Assembly: GCA_029776255.1 (NCBI GenBank)
Contig: JAKOTN010000154.1
Span: 1-49,250 of the forward strand
Reading direction: 5' to 3'
DNA from: Pseudomonadota bacterium
GTDB taxonomy: Bacteria; Pseudomonadota; Gammaproteobacteria; Burkholderiales; Rhodocyclaceae
Length of the DNA: 49,250 nt
The position numbers and the translations under genes are program-made. The notes under the pieces were generated by a model. That model made no database searches, was not told the origin of the DNA, and saw only the letters and a program-made list of their open reading frames with translations. Shown in pieces: positions 1 through 9,491 of this stretch. The first letter of the stretch is position 1; every line of letters starts with the position of its first letter.

Positions 1-1
1 C

Positions 2-292
2 AGCCATGCGTTTCAGAACAAGCTCCAGGAATACGGCATGACCTGATCGATGAGTCGAAAGGGGAATGGTTGGGATAACGCGCCGACGGAGAGCTGGTTC
101 AACAGCTTCAAGAACGAGCGGGTACACGGGATTCGCCATGCGACGCACGCTGAGATCAAGGCTGTCGCCTTTGAATACATCGAGGTCTTCCATAACCGGA
201 AACGGCCGCATTCGACTCTTGGCTACCGATCGCCGATTCAGTTCCTGGAGAACTGGATCAGAGAGCCGCATCAGCAAAAACGGGTGGCATGA
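2..292 (+). pseudogene. IS3-family transposase (OrfB) C-terminal remnant with internal TGA
   Basis: The frame enters from the left edge and encodes the end of an IS3-type DDE integrase core. It includes the block around the last catalytic Glu (WDNAPTESWFNSFKNE) and the typical C-terminus HNRKRPHSTLGYRSP. In-frame codon 44-46 is TGA, where relatives carry Cys or a similar residue just before SMSRKGN. The reading frame is homologous on both sides of the stop (AFQNKLQEYGMT, then SMSRKGN), so this looks like a nonsense mutation rather than a start site. The ATG at 50 would give only an 80-residue piece lacking the first two catalytic aspartates. The element's right end may lie near 311-331, where sequence resembling an IS3-type end terminates in CA, but the matching left end is outside the window. 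Nothing recognisable lies between 332 and 491. Confidence 0.8.
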
Positions 293-491
293 AATCCGCC
301 CTTTGGCACACGAAAAACCGAGGGAACCTCACGCACCTCTACGCGAATCTCATGCCCAAAGAAAGACGTCATTTGTTCTTCTGCGCTTCGGCAGCCATGA
401 AGGGACAGGTATTGGTGGCCGACCACGCCGGCACCGCAACGATTGTGCCATTGCGATTTCTCCCGTCTATTAAGAAGAAGCGGCGCGTCGT

Positions 492-1445
492 CTAGTCGTG
501 AAGGGAGCGGACGACGATCTGCTGTCGCAAGGCATCGATCGTCCGCGGCGAGGATAGACGCGGGCCAAGTTGCCCGAGGGCGCTGACAGCGGTGGCAGTG
601 GCGTAGCGGGCGCAATCGGCGAGCGAGTCGCCGTGTATCTTCGCGGCGACCAGGCCGGCGACCATCGCGTCGCCGGCGCCGACGGTGCTTTCGGCGACGA
701 TTTCCGGCGGCTCTGCCAGCAGGCATTCGCCGGCATCGACAAACAGCGCGCCGGCGCGGCCCATCGACACCACCACGCAGTGGATTCCCCCGTCGATGAG
801 TTGGCGGGCGGCGCGGGCGATTTCGACCTCGCCGTTCAGCGCGGTTCCCAGCAATTCCTGCAATTCGGCGATGTTCGGCTTGATGGCGAAGGGTGACGCG
901 GGCAATCCGGCGCGCAGCGCTTCGCCGCTGCTGTCGAGCACCACCCGTCGACCGGCGGCCTTGAGGGTGGCCACCAGTTTTCCGTAGAACGAGGGATCGA
1001 CGCCGGCTGGCAGGCTGCCGGAAACGACGAACCACGGGTAGTCGGGCATTAGCGCGACGACTTCTCGTTCGAGAGCGGCGACATCGGCGGTGGCGGCGTG
1101 CAGGCCAGGAAAATTGATTTCGGTGACCCGCCGTCGCACCCGGTCAGTGATTTTCACATTGACTCGCGTGCGCCCCGGCACGCGCACGAAACGGTCGACG
1201 ATGCCCTTGTGGGCGAACAGTTGTTCGAAATACGACGCGTTCTCGCGGCCGAGCAGACCGGTCACCGCGGTCGGGAAACCGAGATCGGCAAGAAAAGCGG
1301 CGACGTTAACGCCCTTGCCGCCGGGATCGCACCGCTCGGACTCGACACGGTTCACATCGCCGGTGCTGAAATTGGCGATCGCCACCGTCTGGTCGATCGC
1401 CGGATTCACGGTCACCGTGGCGACGGCGACCCTGGATTGGTTCAT
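492..1445 (-). CDS. fruK: 1-phosphofructokinase (PfkB/ribokinase family)
   Basis: The predicted cytosolic kinase converts fructose 1-phosphate to fructose 1,6-bisphosphate with ATP. The 317-residue length is normal for FruK/LacC-type PfkB sugar kinases. The N-terminal TVTVNPAIDQTV and the GGKGVNVA substrate-binding loop are typical of 1-phosphofructokinase. The C-terminal TVGAGDAMVAG carries the anion hole and catalytic Asp of the PfkB signature. The ATG at 1445 follows a strong AGGAGG about 5 bases upstream. No fructose PTS genes (fruA, fruB) lie beside it, so its substrate could also be fructose 6-phosphate or tagatose 6-phosphate. It lies 81 bp downstream of a DMT-family exporter on the same strand and may be co-transcribed with it. 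Confidence 0.85.
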   Translation of the reverse strand: MNQSRVAVATVTVNPAIDQTVAIANFSTGDVNRVESERCDPGGKGVNVAAFLADLGFPTAVTGLLGRENASYFEQLFAHKGIVDRFVRVPGRTRVNVKITDRVRRRVTEINFPGLHAATADVAALEREVVALMPDYPWFVVSGSLPAGVDPSFYGKLVATLKAAGRRVVLDSSGEALRAGLPASPFAIKPNIAELQELLGTALNGEVEIARAARQLIDGGIHCVVVSMGRAGALFVDAGECLLAEPPEIVAESTVGAGDAMVAGLVAAKIHGDSLADCARYATATAVSALGQLGPRLSSPRTIDALRQQIVVRSLHD

Positions 1446-1526
1446 CTTTCCTCCTCGCCCATCGCCGCGCTCTCATCTCGTTGGCGCCTATCGCGCGGAC
1501 GCGCTCCGGTTAGCCGGGCAACGGTT

Positions 1527-2411
1527 TCAGTGACCACCCTCGCCGGCCCTGGCGAGAACGATCACCGCGCCGAGAATGACGGCGCCACCGACGATCTGCC
1601 AGGCGCTGATCGCCTCGCGCAGGCAGAGCGCGGCGAGGACGATGGTCACCACGGGTTCGAGAGTGGACAACGTTGCCGCATCGGCGGCACCCAGACGCGC
1701 CATGCCGGCGAAAAAAGCGATTATCGCCACGGCGGTCGAAAAGAAAGCGATGCCGCCGAGCGCCAGCCAGGCTTTCGGCGACGACGGAAGCGCCGAACCC
1801 GCTTCGAACATCATCGCGCCGTAAACCATCGCGGCGGCGAGCATGATCACCGTCGCCGCCGGAATCGCGCCGGCCCGTGGCGTGACCCGTTCGCCGACGA
1901 GAATATAGATCGAATAGATCAACGCGGCGCCGACGCCGAGGACAATACCCAGCGCGCTGCCATCGAGGCGGCCACCGACGGCGAGAGCGGTGCCGATCAG
2001 CGCGGCGAAAACCGCCGCCACCCGGGGCCAAGACAGCCCGCGGCGGGCGAGCAGCGCCGCGATGACGGTGACGAGGGCCGGATAAAGATAGAGCAGCAAG
2101 GCGGTAAGTCCGGCGCTGGCATGACGCAAGGCGCTGAAATAACAGAACGATTGCCCGACGTACCCCACCGCGCCCATGCCCAGCAAGGCGAGAAGGTTGC
2201 GGCCGGACGGCCAGGGCAAGCGGCGCAGGTGCATGAACACCGCCATCAGACCGCCGGCAAGCACAAAGCGAAAAAAAAGCATGCTCGGCAGATCCACGCC
2301 TTCCGCGTAGGCGATTTTGCCGAAAATCGGCATGGCGCCGAACCCCGCCGCCGAGGCGACGATGGCAACGACGCCAATACGGCGGGAAGATGAAACGGAA
2401 TGGGCGATCAC
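1527..2411 (-). CDS. EamA/DMT-superfamily transporter
   Basis: This is an inner-membrane permease of the drug/metabolite transporter superfamily. About ten hydrophobic segments are arranged as two EamA repeats. The second repeat contains GIAFFSTAVAIIAFFAGMAR and the typical SxLEPVVTIVLAAL block (STLEPVVTIVLAALCL), which is diagnostic of the family. The substrate cannot be read from sequence; relatives export amino acids or small metabolites. The frame stays open to a TTG at 2471, but I prefer the GTG at 2411. It leaves a short polar N-tail before the first membrane segment, and a TATAAT at 2475-2480 would start transcription between the two candidate starts. The neighbours fruK and M28 peptidase give no functional hint. 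Confidence 0.8.
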   Translation of the reverse strand: MIAHSVSSSRRIGVVAIVASAAGFGAMPIFGKIAYAEGVDLPSMLFFRFVLAGGLMAVFMHLRRLPWPSGRNLLALLGMGAVGYVGQSFCYFSALRHASAGLTALLLYLYPALVTVIAALLARRGLSWPRVAAVFAALIGTALAVGGRLDGSALGIVLGVGAALIYSIYILVGERVTPRAGAIPAATVIMLAAAMVYGAMMFEAGSALPSSPKAWLALGGIAFFSTAVAIIAFFAGMARLGAADAATLSTLEPVVTIVLAALCLREAISAWQIVGGAVILGAVIVLARAGEGGH

Positions 2412-2474
2412 GGTCGGTCGACGTAGCGAGAAAAAAGTGTGCCAACTCGCCAGGCACACGAGCGGCAACAATTG

Positions 2475-2480
2475 ATTATA
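2475..2480 (-). promoter_or_regulatory. Possible -10 element for the EamA gene
   Basis: Read on the minus strand this is a perfect TATAAT. No good -35 lies 16-18 bp upstream. The implied transcript start near 2468 suits the GTG start at 2411 and excludes the TTG at 2471. Confidence 0.4.
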
Positions 2481-2607
2481 GGATGCCGACCGAGCACCGC
2501 CGCCATGATTGAGACGATTCGCGATACCATCGTCCCCTCGACACCGTCAAACGGCAAGCCGCTGCCGCGCATGAACGGCGTCCCATTGCCCAGCCCACCG
2601 ACCGACC

Positions 2608-3639
2608 ATGCGTCAACTTCTCGCCCTCGGATTTTTCCTGCTCGTCGTGCCACTGGTCGCCGCGCTGGCCGTCGCCGTTCAACCTTTCGTGGTCGCAACG
2701 CCATCGCGCGTGCCCTTACCGGATGCCGAACGCCTGCGAGCGCACGTCCAACATCTGTCCGAGGCACTGTACCCGCGCAGTTTCGATCAACCTCTCAAGC
2801 TGGCCGCGGCGGCGGCTTACATTCGTGCGGCTTTCGTGACCACCGGCGCCGAGGTCCGGACGCAGGAGGTGTGGGTTGACGGCGAGCGTTTCGAAAATGT
2901 CATTGCCCGCTTCGGCCCGAAAAGCGGTAGCTTGCTGGTCGTCGGCGCACACTACGACTCGCACGGCGATCAGCGGGAAGTGCCGGCCGATCCGCACGCC
3001 CATAGCCGCGAAACGCACACCCCGGGCGCCGACGACAACGCCAGCGGCGTCGCCGGGCTGCTGGAACTGGCGCGCTTGCTGGCCGCGAATCCGCCACGGC
3101 AAGCGGTCGAATTGGTCGCCTACACACTGGAAGAGCCACCGAACTTCCGCACCGAGCACATGGGCAGCGCGTGGCACGCCAAGGCAGTGCGCCAGGACGC
3201 GCAAAGCGTTGAGCTGATGATTTCACTGGAAATGATCGGTTATTTCAGCGATGTCGAGGGTAGCCAGACCTATCCGCTGCCGGGTATGAAACTTTTCTAC
3301 CCGAGCACCGGCGATTTCATCGCCCTGGTGTCGCGACCACGGGATTGGGCACCGACGCGGCGCCTCAAGGCGGCCATGGCCGGCGCAAACGACTTGCCGG
3401 TCCGCTCGATCAACGCGCCGCCGACCGTTCCCGGCGTCGACTACTCCGATCACCGCAGCTACTGGGCGGTGGGCATCCCGGCGATCATGGTCACCGACAC
3501 CGCTTTCATGCGCAATCTCGAATACCACCGCGCCGGCGACACCGCCGACCGGCTCGATTACTCGCGAATGGCCCAGGCGGTCCAGGGCGTGCTGGCTTTC
3601 ATTCACCGCCGCGAAATTTTTCAGGAACGTAGCCGATGA
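2608..3639 (+). CDS. M28-family zinc peptidase, membrane-anchored or secreted
   Basis: The protein is a zinc-dependent aminopeptidase-type hydrolase of 343 residues. An N-terminal hydrophobic stretch (about residues 4-25) acts as a signal anchor or signal peptide, so the enzyme should face the periplasm. The five metal ligands of family M28 can be placed: His115 in GAHYDSHGD, Asp142 in PGADDNASG (bridging), Glu176 next to the catalytic Glu175 in the LEEPP segment, Glu208 in EMIGY (Asp in many relatives) and His282 in YSDHRSYW. The protein therefore looks active. Substrate specificity cannot be predicted. Its TGA stop overlaps the ATG of the glycosyltransferase gene (ATGA), so the two are probably translationally coupled. 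Confidence 0.85.
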   Translation: MRQLLALGFFLLVVPLVAALAVAVQPFVVATPSRVPLPDAERLRAHVQHLSEALYPRSFDQPLKLAAAAAYIRAAFVTTGAEVRTQEVWVDGERFENVIARFGPKSGSLLVVGAHYDSHGDQREVPADPHAHSRETHTPGADDNASGVAGLLELARLLAANPPRQAVELVAYTLEEPPNFRTEHMGSAWHAKAVRQDAQSVELMISLEMIGYFSDVEGSQTYPLPGMKLFYPSTGDFIALVSRPRDWAPTRRLKAAMAGANDLPVRSINAPPTVPGVDYSDHRSYWAVGIPAIMVTDTAFMRNLEYHRAGDTADRLDYSRMAQAVQGVLAFIHRREIFQERSR

Positions 3640-4430
3640 TGGCCGCAATGCCAATCTATGTCGTCAACCTGCCCGCTGCCGTGCGGCGACGCGAACGCAT
3701 GCAAACGCATCTGGCGGAACTCGGTCTGTCCGATAGCCGCATCTTTCCCGGCGTGCTGGGCAGCGATCTGTCCGAACAGGTGCTGGCCGAACGTTACGAC
3801 GATGCCAGCGCCCGTGCGGCGTCCGGTCGCGCATTCACCCGTGGCGAAGTCGGCTGCGCCCTCAGCCATCTCGCCATCTACCGCGAAATGTGCCGCCTGA
3901 ACCAGCCGTTCAGCCTGATCTTCGAAGACGACTGCACGGTCCATCCCGACTTGCCGGCGCTGCTGCCGGCAATCGGGCGCTGGTTGGCCGCGGGCACGCC
4001 TCGCGTGCTGCTGCTGTCGCCGCTGCGCGGTTACCTTGGTCGCGGCGCCACTCCGCTGGACGCACGCCATCGGATCGTCAGAATCCATCGGGCCTGGGGG
4101 GCCTACGGCTATTGTCTGAACCAGGCGGCGGCGCGCGCTTTACTGGAAGTGAATTCGCCGGTTATTTTGGCGGCCGACGACTGGATCCGCTATCGCCAAC
4201 GCACCGCCATCGACCTGTGCGGACTGGACCCCTATCGGGTGCTGCCCAATGAACTGGGCGCCGCGTCACATATCAGCATTGATCGTGACGCCTTGCAATC
4301 CCAGACATCCACCGCCGTCGGTGACCGCCTGCGTCGGCTGGCGCGCCGATGGCGGCGTGCCGTGATCGAGAAACTATGGTTGCGACCGGTTCATCAATTG
4401 CGCCGCCACCGCCACCAGCCGTTCGACTGA
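3636..4430 (+). CDS. Glycosyltransferase family 25 (LPS-type) protein
   Basis: The protein has 264 residues if the ATG at 3636 is used; a second in-frame ATG follows at once. It begins with the family hallmark IYVVNLPAAVRRRERM. It then shows the GEVGCALSHLAIYREM block and the FEDDC metal/nucleotide-binding acidic motif near residue 100. GT25 enzymes transfer galactose or related sugars to lipooligosaccharide or other surface glycans. The Arg-rich C-terminus after about residue 225 is not conserved in the family and may sit at the membrane. AGGA at 3623-3626 serves as ribosome-binding site inside the end of the upstream peptidase gene, and ATGA overlap coupling is visible. No other LPS genes are nearby. 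Confidence 0.8.
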   Translation: MMAAMPIYVVNLPAAVRRRERMQTHLAELGLSDSRIFPGVLGSDLSEQVLAERYDDASARAASGRAFTRGEVGCALSHLAIYREMCRLNQPFSLIFEDDCTVHPDLPALLPAIGRWLAAGTPRVLLLSPLRGYLGRGATPLDARHRIVRIHRAWGAYGYCLNQAAARALLEVNSPVILAADDWIRYRQRTAIDLCGLDPYRVLPNELGAASHISIDRDALQSQTSTAVGDRLRRLARRWRRAVIEKLWLRPVHQLRRHRHQPFD

Positions 4431-4469
4431 CAGCCCGCGACACGCCATTTCGTCGCGCGTGGAGGGTCC

Positions 4470-5333
4470 TTAGCCGCCGAGCGTCGCATCGGCGCTCATC
4501 GCCGTCGCGCCGTCCGGCGCTTGCGCCGCCAAGGACAATCGGTCGCCGTCGGCGGCGCACACCAGACGAAACGGCGCCAGATCGAACAGCGGCGCCAGAC
4601 CGCGAAAACTGAATTCCCGAACCGGCCGCGCCACCTGCTCGCGCACCAGTTCCAGCAGCAAGACGGCGGTCAGCGGGCCATGCACCACCAAGCCCGGATA
4701 CCCCTCCTCGCCGATCGCATACGGCCGGTCGTAATGAATACGGTGCGCGTTGAAGGTCAAGGCCGAGAAGCGAAACAGCAGCGTCGAATCCGGAACGACG
4801 ATGCGCGAACATGCCTCGACGGGTAGCGGTGGCCAGTCCTTCACCGACGGAGTCGCAACGGCCGGACCCGGCTCGCGATAAACGATATCCTGCTCCTCTT
4901 CGATACACAACGACTCGCCCTGGTAATACGCGCAGTGCACCGAGACGAATGCCAGAGAACCGGAGCGTCCCGATTTCTGGCGGATGTCGCGGATCACCGC
5001 CACTCGCCGCGCCAACTGACCAATGCGCAAAGGGTGATGGAAACGCAGCCGCGCGCCGGCGAACATCCGGCGGGGATAGGGAATCGGCGGCATGAAACCG
5101 CCGCGACGCGGGTGCCCGTCGTTGTCGAGCGCGCTTTGCGGCGCTCGCGGCAAGAAGTAGAACCAATGCCACAAAGGAGGCAAGGCGCCGCCAACCTCGA
5201 AAAGCGTGCGGGTATCGTTCAGTGTCGCCGCCGCGGCCAGGGCCGGCGCAAGCGCGATTTCATCGTCGACGACCTCCTGACGTCCGATCCATTCGACATA
5301 ATCTGGCGTCGCGTCGGCTATTGCGTCGGTCAT
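4470..5333 (-). CDS. meh: Mesaconyl-C4-CoA hydratase (3HP bi-cycle)
   Basis: The enzyme hydrates mesaconyl-C4-CoA to (S)-citramalyl-CoA, the step before Mcl cleavage. The 287-residue protein has an N-terminal FAS1-dehydratase/MaoC-like half and a C-terminal hot-dog domain with FNAHRIHYD (His197, His200) and GLVVHGPL. This pattern is shared with Chloroflexus Meh and the fungal Htd2-like dehydratases. The ATG at 5333 follows a near-perfect AAGGAGG. A further in-frame start upstream at 5381 lacks such a site. The gene is divergent from smtA-smtB-mct-mcl-mch, and all partners of the glyoxylate-assimilation cycle are present. By sequence alone it could be another acyl-CoA hydratase; the neighbours decide the call. 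Confidence 0.82.
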   Translation of the reverse strand: MTDAIADATPDYVEWIGRQEVVDDEIALAPALAAAATLNDTRTLFEVGGALPPLWHWFYFLPRAPQSALDNDGHPRRGGFMPPIPYPRRMFAGARLRFHHPLRIGQLARRVAVIRDIRQKSGRSGSLAFVSVHCAYYQGESLCIEEEQDIVYREPGPAVATPSVKDWPPLPVEACSRIVVPDSTLLFRFSALTFNAHRIHYDRPYAIGEEGYPGLVVHGPLTAVLLLELVREQVARPVREFSFRGLAPLFDLAPFRLVCAADGDRLSLAAQAPDGATAMSADATLGG

Positions 5334-5371
5334 TGGACCCCTCCTTTCGAGCGTGCCGGGGTGGCCCGGCA

Positions 5372-5400
5372 AGTACAGCACAGCGCCACGCGAAACTCAA
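5372..5400 (-). promoter_or_regulatory. Candidate sigma70 promoter for meh
   Basis: On the minus strand a TTGAGT (-35, complement of 5395-5400) is followed after 17 bp by TGTACT (-10, complement of 5372-5377). Each hexamer matches 4 of 6 consensus bases. A GC hairpin (GCCGGG/CCCGGC, 5355-5370) lies at the predicted transcript start. Confidence 0.4.
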
Positions 5401-5563
5401 GCCGGAACGCCGTTTCGTCATGGCTTCGTCGTGGTTTAGCCACCGATGACCGATCGGCGCGCCAAGGGTGCCGTTTAGCCGTATACTTGCGAAGAAATAT
5501 TGACACCGCAGCCGGCGCGTGGGCAAAACGCGGAGGAGTCCGGTTGCATCGGGAGAAAGCGGG

Positions 5564-6931
5564 ATGGAACTGGAAGCAGGTTCGGCGGATTTCGCCTCTT
5601 CGCGGGCCGAATCCGCGAACGCCGCCGCCAGCACGCGCAGGGTGATCGATAACGACCCGGCGTCGGCGAGCGAGCGGGCGACCGGCGTTCCACCGACGGC
5701 GGACCCCGATCGGGAACAAGCGGCCGACAACGACCATCTGCCAATGAACGGCCTGCGCGTGATCGACGTCGGCACCTTTCTCGCCGGCCCTTACGCCGCC
5801 TCCATCCTGGGCGAATTCGGCGCCGAGATCCTGAAGGTCGAACACCCGATCGCCGGCGATCCGATGCGCCGCTTCGGCACCGCGTCGAAGCGTCACGACG
5901 CGACACTGGCCTGGCTCAGCGAAGGCCGCAACAAAAAATCGGTCACTCTTGATCTGCGGCAACAGGAAGGCGTCGAGTTGTTCCTGAAACTGGTCGCCAA
6001 ATCGGATGTGCTGATCGAAAACTTCCGACCGGGCACGATGGAGGAATGGGGGCTGGGCTGGGAGGAATTGAGCAAGGCCAACCCCGGCCTGGTGATGCTG
6101 CGGGTGTCGGGATACGGGCAGACCGGGCCGTACCGGCGGCGCTCTGGATTCGCCCACATCGCGCATGGCTTCGCCGGCCTGTCCTACCTCGCCGGTTTTC
6201 CCGGTGAAACGCCGGTGGTGCCCGGCACGGCGCCGCTTGGCGATTACCTGTCCAGCCTGTACGGCGCGATCGGCATCCTGATCGCCTTGCGTCACCGCGA
6301 AGCCACCGGCGAAGGCCAGATCATCGATATCGGCATCTACGAGGCCGTGTTCCGGCAGATGGACGAAATCGCCGCCGCCTATGGCCTGTTCGGCAAGATC
6401 AGGCGGCGCGAAGGTGCTGGCAGCTTTGTCGCCGTGCCGCACGGCCACTTCCGCACCGTCGACGACAAGTGGGTGGCGATCGCCTGCACCACCGACAAGA
6501 TGTTCGAGCGCTTCGCGGCGGTGATGGGCAAGCCCGAGCTTGCCGCCGCCGACGCCTATGGCGATCAGCGCAAGCGTCTGGCGGCGCGCGACGAGGTCAA
6601 CCGTCTCGTCATCGACTGGGTCGGCTCGCTGACCCGCGACGAGGTGATGCGGCTTTGCATCGACGGCGAGGTGCCGATCGGCAAGCTGAACAGCATCGCC
6701 GACATCTTCGAGGACACGCATTTCCAGGCGCGCGGCAATCTGGCCCGCCTCAAGGAAGAAGGCCTGGGCGAAGTGGTCATCCCCGGCGTGGTGCCGACCT
6801 TGTCTGAAACACCGGGCCGGATTTCGAACCTCGGACCGCCGCTAGGCAATGCCACCTACGAGGTCCTGCGCGAGTTGCTCGGCATTTCCGCGCAGGAAAT
6901 CAAGCGACTACGGCAAAACAAGATTATCTGA
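5564..6931 (+). CDS. smtA: Class III CoA-transferase, SmtA-type succinyl-CoA:(S)-malate CoA-transferase subunit
   Basis: This is a family III (formyl-CoA transferase/CaiB-like) CoA-transferase, predicted to move CoA from succinyl-CoA to malate or citramalate. The core begins at [19 protein letters not shown]. The catalytic Asp lies in [11 protein letters not shown] (Asp227 from this start). The core is closely similar along its whole length to the next gene, as expected for the two Smt subunits. I chose the ATG at 5564 because GGGAGA lies 7 bases upstream. It leaves about 60 polar, Ala/Asp-rich residues before the conserved core; an ATG at 5744 would remove them but has no good ribosome-binding site. 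A GTG at 5519 is also in frame. The gene probably opens the operon running to mch. Confidence 0.8.
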   Translation: MELEAGSADFASSRAESANAAASTRRVIDNDPASASERATGVPPTADPDREQAADNDHLPMNGLRVIDVGTFLAGPYAASILGEFGAEILKVEHPIAGDPMRRFGTASKRHDATLAWLSEGRNKKSVTLDLRQQEGVELFLKLVAKSDVLIENFRPGTMEEWGLGWEELSKANPGLVMLRVSGYGQTGPYRRRSGFAHIAHGFAGLSYLAGFPGETPVVPGTAPLGDYLSSLYGAIGILIALRHREATGEGQIIDIGIYEAVFRQMDEIAAAYGLFGKIRRREGAGSFVAVPHGHFRTVDDKWVAIACTTDKMFERFAAVMGKPELAAADAYGDQRKRLAARDEVNRLVIDWVGSLTRDEVMRLCIDGEVPIGKLNSIADIFEDTHFQARGNLARLKEEGLGEVVIPGVVPTLSETPGRISNLGPPLGNATYEVLRELLGISAQEIKRLRQNKII

Positions 6932-6953
6932 ACGGGCCACTGCGAGAACCGCC

Positions 6954-8183
6954 ATGACCACCACCGATCAGGCCGACGCGCGCTTACCGCTCGCCGGCAT
7001 CCGCGTCATCGATGCCGCGACGGTGATCGCCGCGCCTTACAGCGCATGCATTCTCGGCGAATTCGGTGCCGAGGTGCTGAAAGTGGAAAACCCGAAAGGC
7101 GGCGATCCGATGCGTCACTTCGGCACGCCGACCGCGCGCAAGGACACGCTTGCCTGGCTCAGCGAAGCGCGTAACAAGAAATCGGTCACCATCGACCTGC
7201 ACTTGCCCGAAGGCGTCGAACTGTTCAAGAAGCTGATCGAGCAATCGGACGTGCTGTGCGAGAATTTCCGCCCCGGCACCCTGGAAAAATGGGGACTTGG
7301 CTGGGACGTCCTGCACGCGATCAACCCGCGTCTGATCATGTTGCGCGTCACCGGCTACGGGCAAACCGGCCCTTACCGCGATCGCCCGGGCTTTGCCCGC
7401 GTCGCCCACGCCGTCGGCGGAATCGCCTTTCTTTCCGGCATGCCGCGCGGTACGCCGGTGACGCCGGGATCGACCACCCTCGGCGATTACCTCACCGGGC
7501 TCTACGGCTGCATCGGTATCCTGATGGCGTTGCGCCACCGCGAACGCACCGGCAAGGGCCAGTACATCGACGCCGCGCTGTACGAATCGGTTTTCCGCTG
7601 CACCGACGAACTGGCGCCGGCTTACGGCATGTTCGGCCGCATCCGTGAGCGGCATGGCCCGACGCATAACGATTTTGCCTGTCCGCACGGGCATTTCCCG
7701 ACCAAGGACGACGGCAAGTGGGTGGCGATTTCCTGCGTCACCGACAAGCTTTTCGAGCGCTTGGCGATTGCCATGGGCCGGCCGGAACTGGCCGCGCCAC
7801 ATGTGTATGGCGATCAGAAAACGCGGCTGGAAAACCGTCACGACGTCAATGAAATCGTCCGCGACTGGTGCGGTTCACTGCACCGAGAGGAAATTCTCGA
7901 CCGCTGCTTTGCCGCCGGCGCGCCGGCCGGACCATTGAACAGCATCGCGGATATCTTCGGCGACCGTCAGTTCCACGCCCGCCGCAACCTCCAGGCCATC
8001 GACGAGACCGACATCGGTGAAACGGTGATCGTGCCGTCGGTCATTCCGCGCCTGTCGGCCACGCCGGGGCGCATCAAGCATCTCGGCCCGCGCCTGGGGC
8101 AACACACCGAGGAAGTGCTCGGCGATCTGCTGGGCCTCGACGCCGCCGCGATCCAGGCGCTGCGCGACAAACGGGTGATCTGA
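6954..8183 (+). CDS. smtB: Class III CoA-transferase, SmtB-type subunit
   Basis: This 409-residue family III CoA-transferase is the paralogue of the preceding gene. They share blocks such as [39 protein letters not shown] and NSIADIF. The catalytic Asp is Asp178 in [11 protein letters not shown]. In Chloroflexus, SmtA and SmtB together form succinyl-CoA:(S)-malate CoA-transferase, and this adjacent pair is the likely counterpart. It starts 22 bp after smtA and ends 19 bp before mct, so the operon is tight. Which subunit corresponds to SmtA or SmtB is assigned only by order and the length of the N-terminus. An unrelated role such as oxalate or carnitine CoA transfer is possible but unlikely here. 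Confidence 0.8.
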   Translation: MTTTDQADARLPLAGIRVIDAATVIAAPYSACILGEFGAEVLKVENPKGGDPMRHFGTPTARKDTLAWLSEARNKKSVTIDLHLPEGVELFKKLIEQSDVLCENFRPGTLEKWGLGWDVLHAINPRLIMLRVTGYGQTGPYRDRPGFARVAHAVGGIAFLSGMPRGTPVTPGSTTLGDYLTGLYGCIGILMALRHRERTGKGQYIDAALYESVFRCTDELAPAYGMFGRIRERHGPTHNDFACPHGHFPTKDDGKWVAISCVTDKLFERLAIAMGRPELAAPHVYGDQKTRLENRHDVNEIVRDWCGSLHREEILDRCFAAGAPAGPLNSIADIFGDRQFHARRNLQAIDETDIGETVIVPSVIPRLSATPGRIKHLGPRLGQHTEEVLGDLLGLDAAAIQALRDKRVI

Positions 8184-8202
8184 GGAATCGGGAGAAAAAA
8201 CG

Positions 8203-9423
8203 ATGAACGGTATTCTCAAGGGTTTGCGTATCGTCGAAGGCTCGGCCTTCGTCGCCGCGCCGCTCGGCGGCATGACGCTAGCGCAACTGGGCGCCGAGGT
8301 GATCCGTTTCGACCCCATCGGCGGCGGTCTCGACCACGCGCGCTGGCCGCTCAGCCGCGACGGCCGGCACAGTCTGTTCTGGGCAGGGTTGAACAAAGGC
8401 AAACTCTCCATCGCCGTCGACTTCCGCCAGCCGCGCGGACAGGAACTGCTCACCCAACTGATCTGCGCGCCGGGCGAAAATGCCGGCCTGTTCAGCACCA
8501 ATTTCCCCGCCAAGGGCTGGCTGTCCCACGAGGCATTACAGGCGCACCGTCCCGACCTGATCATGGTCAACCTCACCGGGCGCCGCGACGGCGGTTCGGA
8601 AGTCGACTACACGGTCAACCCGCAGATCGGCCTGCCGGCGATGACCGGCCCGACCGACACACCGAACATGGTGAACCACGTTTTCCCGGCCTGGGATTTC
8701 ATCAGCGGACAAATGATCGCCGTTGGCCTGCTCGCCGCCGAAAGACACCGCCGACTGACCGGCGAGGGGCAGCTGGTCCGTCTGGCGCTCAAGGACGTGG
8801 CGCTGGCGATGATTGGCAACTTCGGGATGATCGCCGAGGTGATGATCAACGACGCCGACCGGCCACGGCAAGGCAACTACCTCTACGGCGCCTTCGGCCG
8901 CGACTTCGAAACGCTGGATGGAAAACGCCTGATGGTCGTCGGGTTGACCGACATGCAATGGCGCTGCCTGCTCAAGGCCACCGGCCTACAGACGGAGATT
9001 TCCGCGCTGGCCGCGCGCCTGGGCCTCGACCTTGACGATGAAGGCAACCGTTTCCGCGCCCGGCAGCAAATCGCGGCCGTTCTGGAACCGTGGTTTCATG
9101 CCCGCACCCTGGCCGAAGCCGCCGGCATCCTCAACGCCCATCGCGTCACCTGGGGTCCCTATCGCAGCGTTCGCGAGGCGCTGGCCTGCGATCCCGATTG
9201 CTCCGCCGACAATCCGATGTTCCGCCTGACCGAGCAAGCGGGCGTCGGTTCCTATCTGATGCCGGCGACACCGCTCGACTTCTCGCGCGTGCCGCGCCTG
9301 CCGGCGATGCCGGCGCCGACGCTTGGCGAACACACCGATCGGATTCTGCTCGACATTCTCGGCTTGAGCGAGGCCGAAGTCGGCCGCCTGCACGACGACC
9401 GCATCGTCGCCGGTCCGGCCTGA
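8203..9423 (+). CDS. mct: Mesaconyl-CoA C1-C4 CoA transferase
   Basis: The enzyme performs an intramolecular CoA transfer that converts mesaconyl-C1-CoA to mesaconyl-C4-CoA. The 406-residue protein is a class III CoA-transferase clearly distinct from the two Smt-like genes beside it. Mct-type segments include [49 protein letters not shown] and [20 protein letters not shown]. The predicted nucleophile is Asp165 in [16 protein letters not shown] at 8190-8194 serves the ATG at 8203. Its position between the smt pair and mcl is the order expected for the glyoxylate-assimilation cluster. I recognise the Mct type strongly from the protein sequence itself, not only from context. Confidence 0.9.
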   Translation: MNGILKGLRIVEGSAFVAAPLGGMTLAQLGAEVIRFDPIGGGLDHARWPLSRDGRHSLFWAGLNKGKLSIAVDFRQPRGQELLTQLICAPGENAGLFSTNFPAKGWLSHEALQAHRPDLIMVNLTGRRDGGSEVDYTVNPQIGLPAMTGPTDTPNMVNHVFPAWDFISGQMIAVGLLAAERHRRLTGEGQLVRLALKDVALAMIGNFGMIAEVMINDADRPRQGNYLYGAFGRDFETLDGKRLMVVGLTDMQWRCLLKATGLQTEISALAARLGLDLDDEGNRFRARQQIAAVLEPWFHARTLAEAAGILNAHRVTWGPYRSVREALACDPDCSADNPMFRLTEQAGVGSYLMPATPLDFSRVPRLPAMPAPTLGEHTDRILLDILGLSEAEVGRLHDDRIVAGPA

Positions 9424-9491
9424 CCCGACCGACGAGCGCCCGTGCTGTCCGGCACTGTCGGACCACCTTACCCTTCACCAGGAGCACCGCC

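Noticed and set aside
44-46. TGA in the transposase as a selenocysteine codon
   Set aside because: No selenoprotein context or SECIS-like hairpin is seen; a nonsense mutation in a decaying IS is simpler.
289-495. Small open frame between the IS remnant and fruK
   Set aside because: No family resemblance and no good ribosome-binding site; it crosses the likely IS end and is more probably IS flank.
5500-5528. TTGACA at 5500-5505 as the smtA promoter -35
   Set aside because: The hexamer is perfect, but the sequence 16-18 bp downstream (GGCAAAA) is a poor -10.
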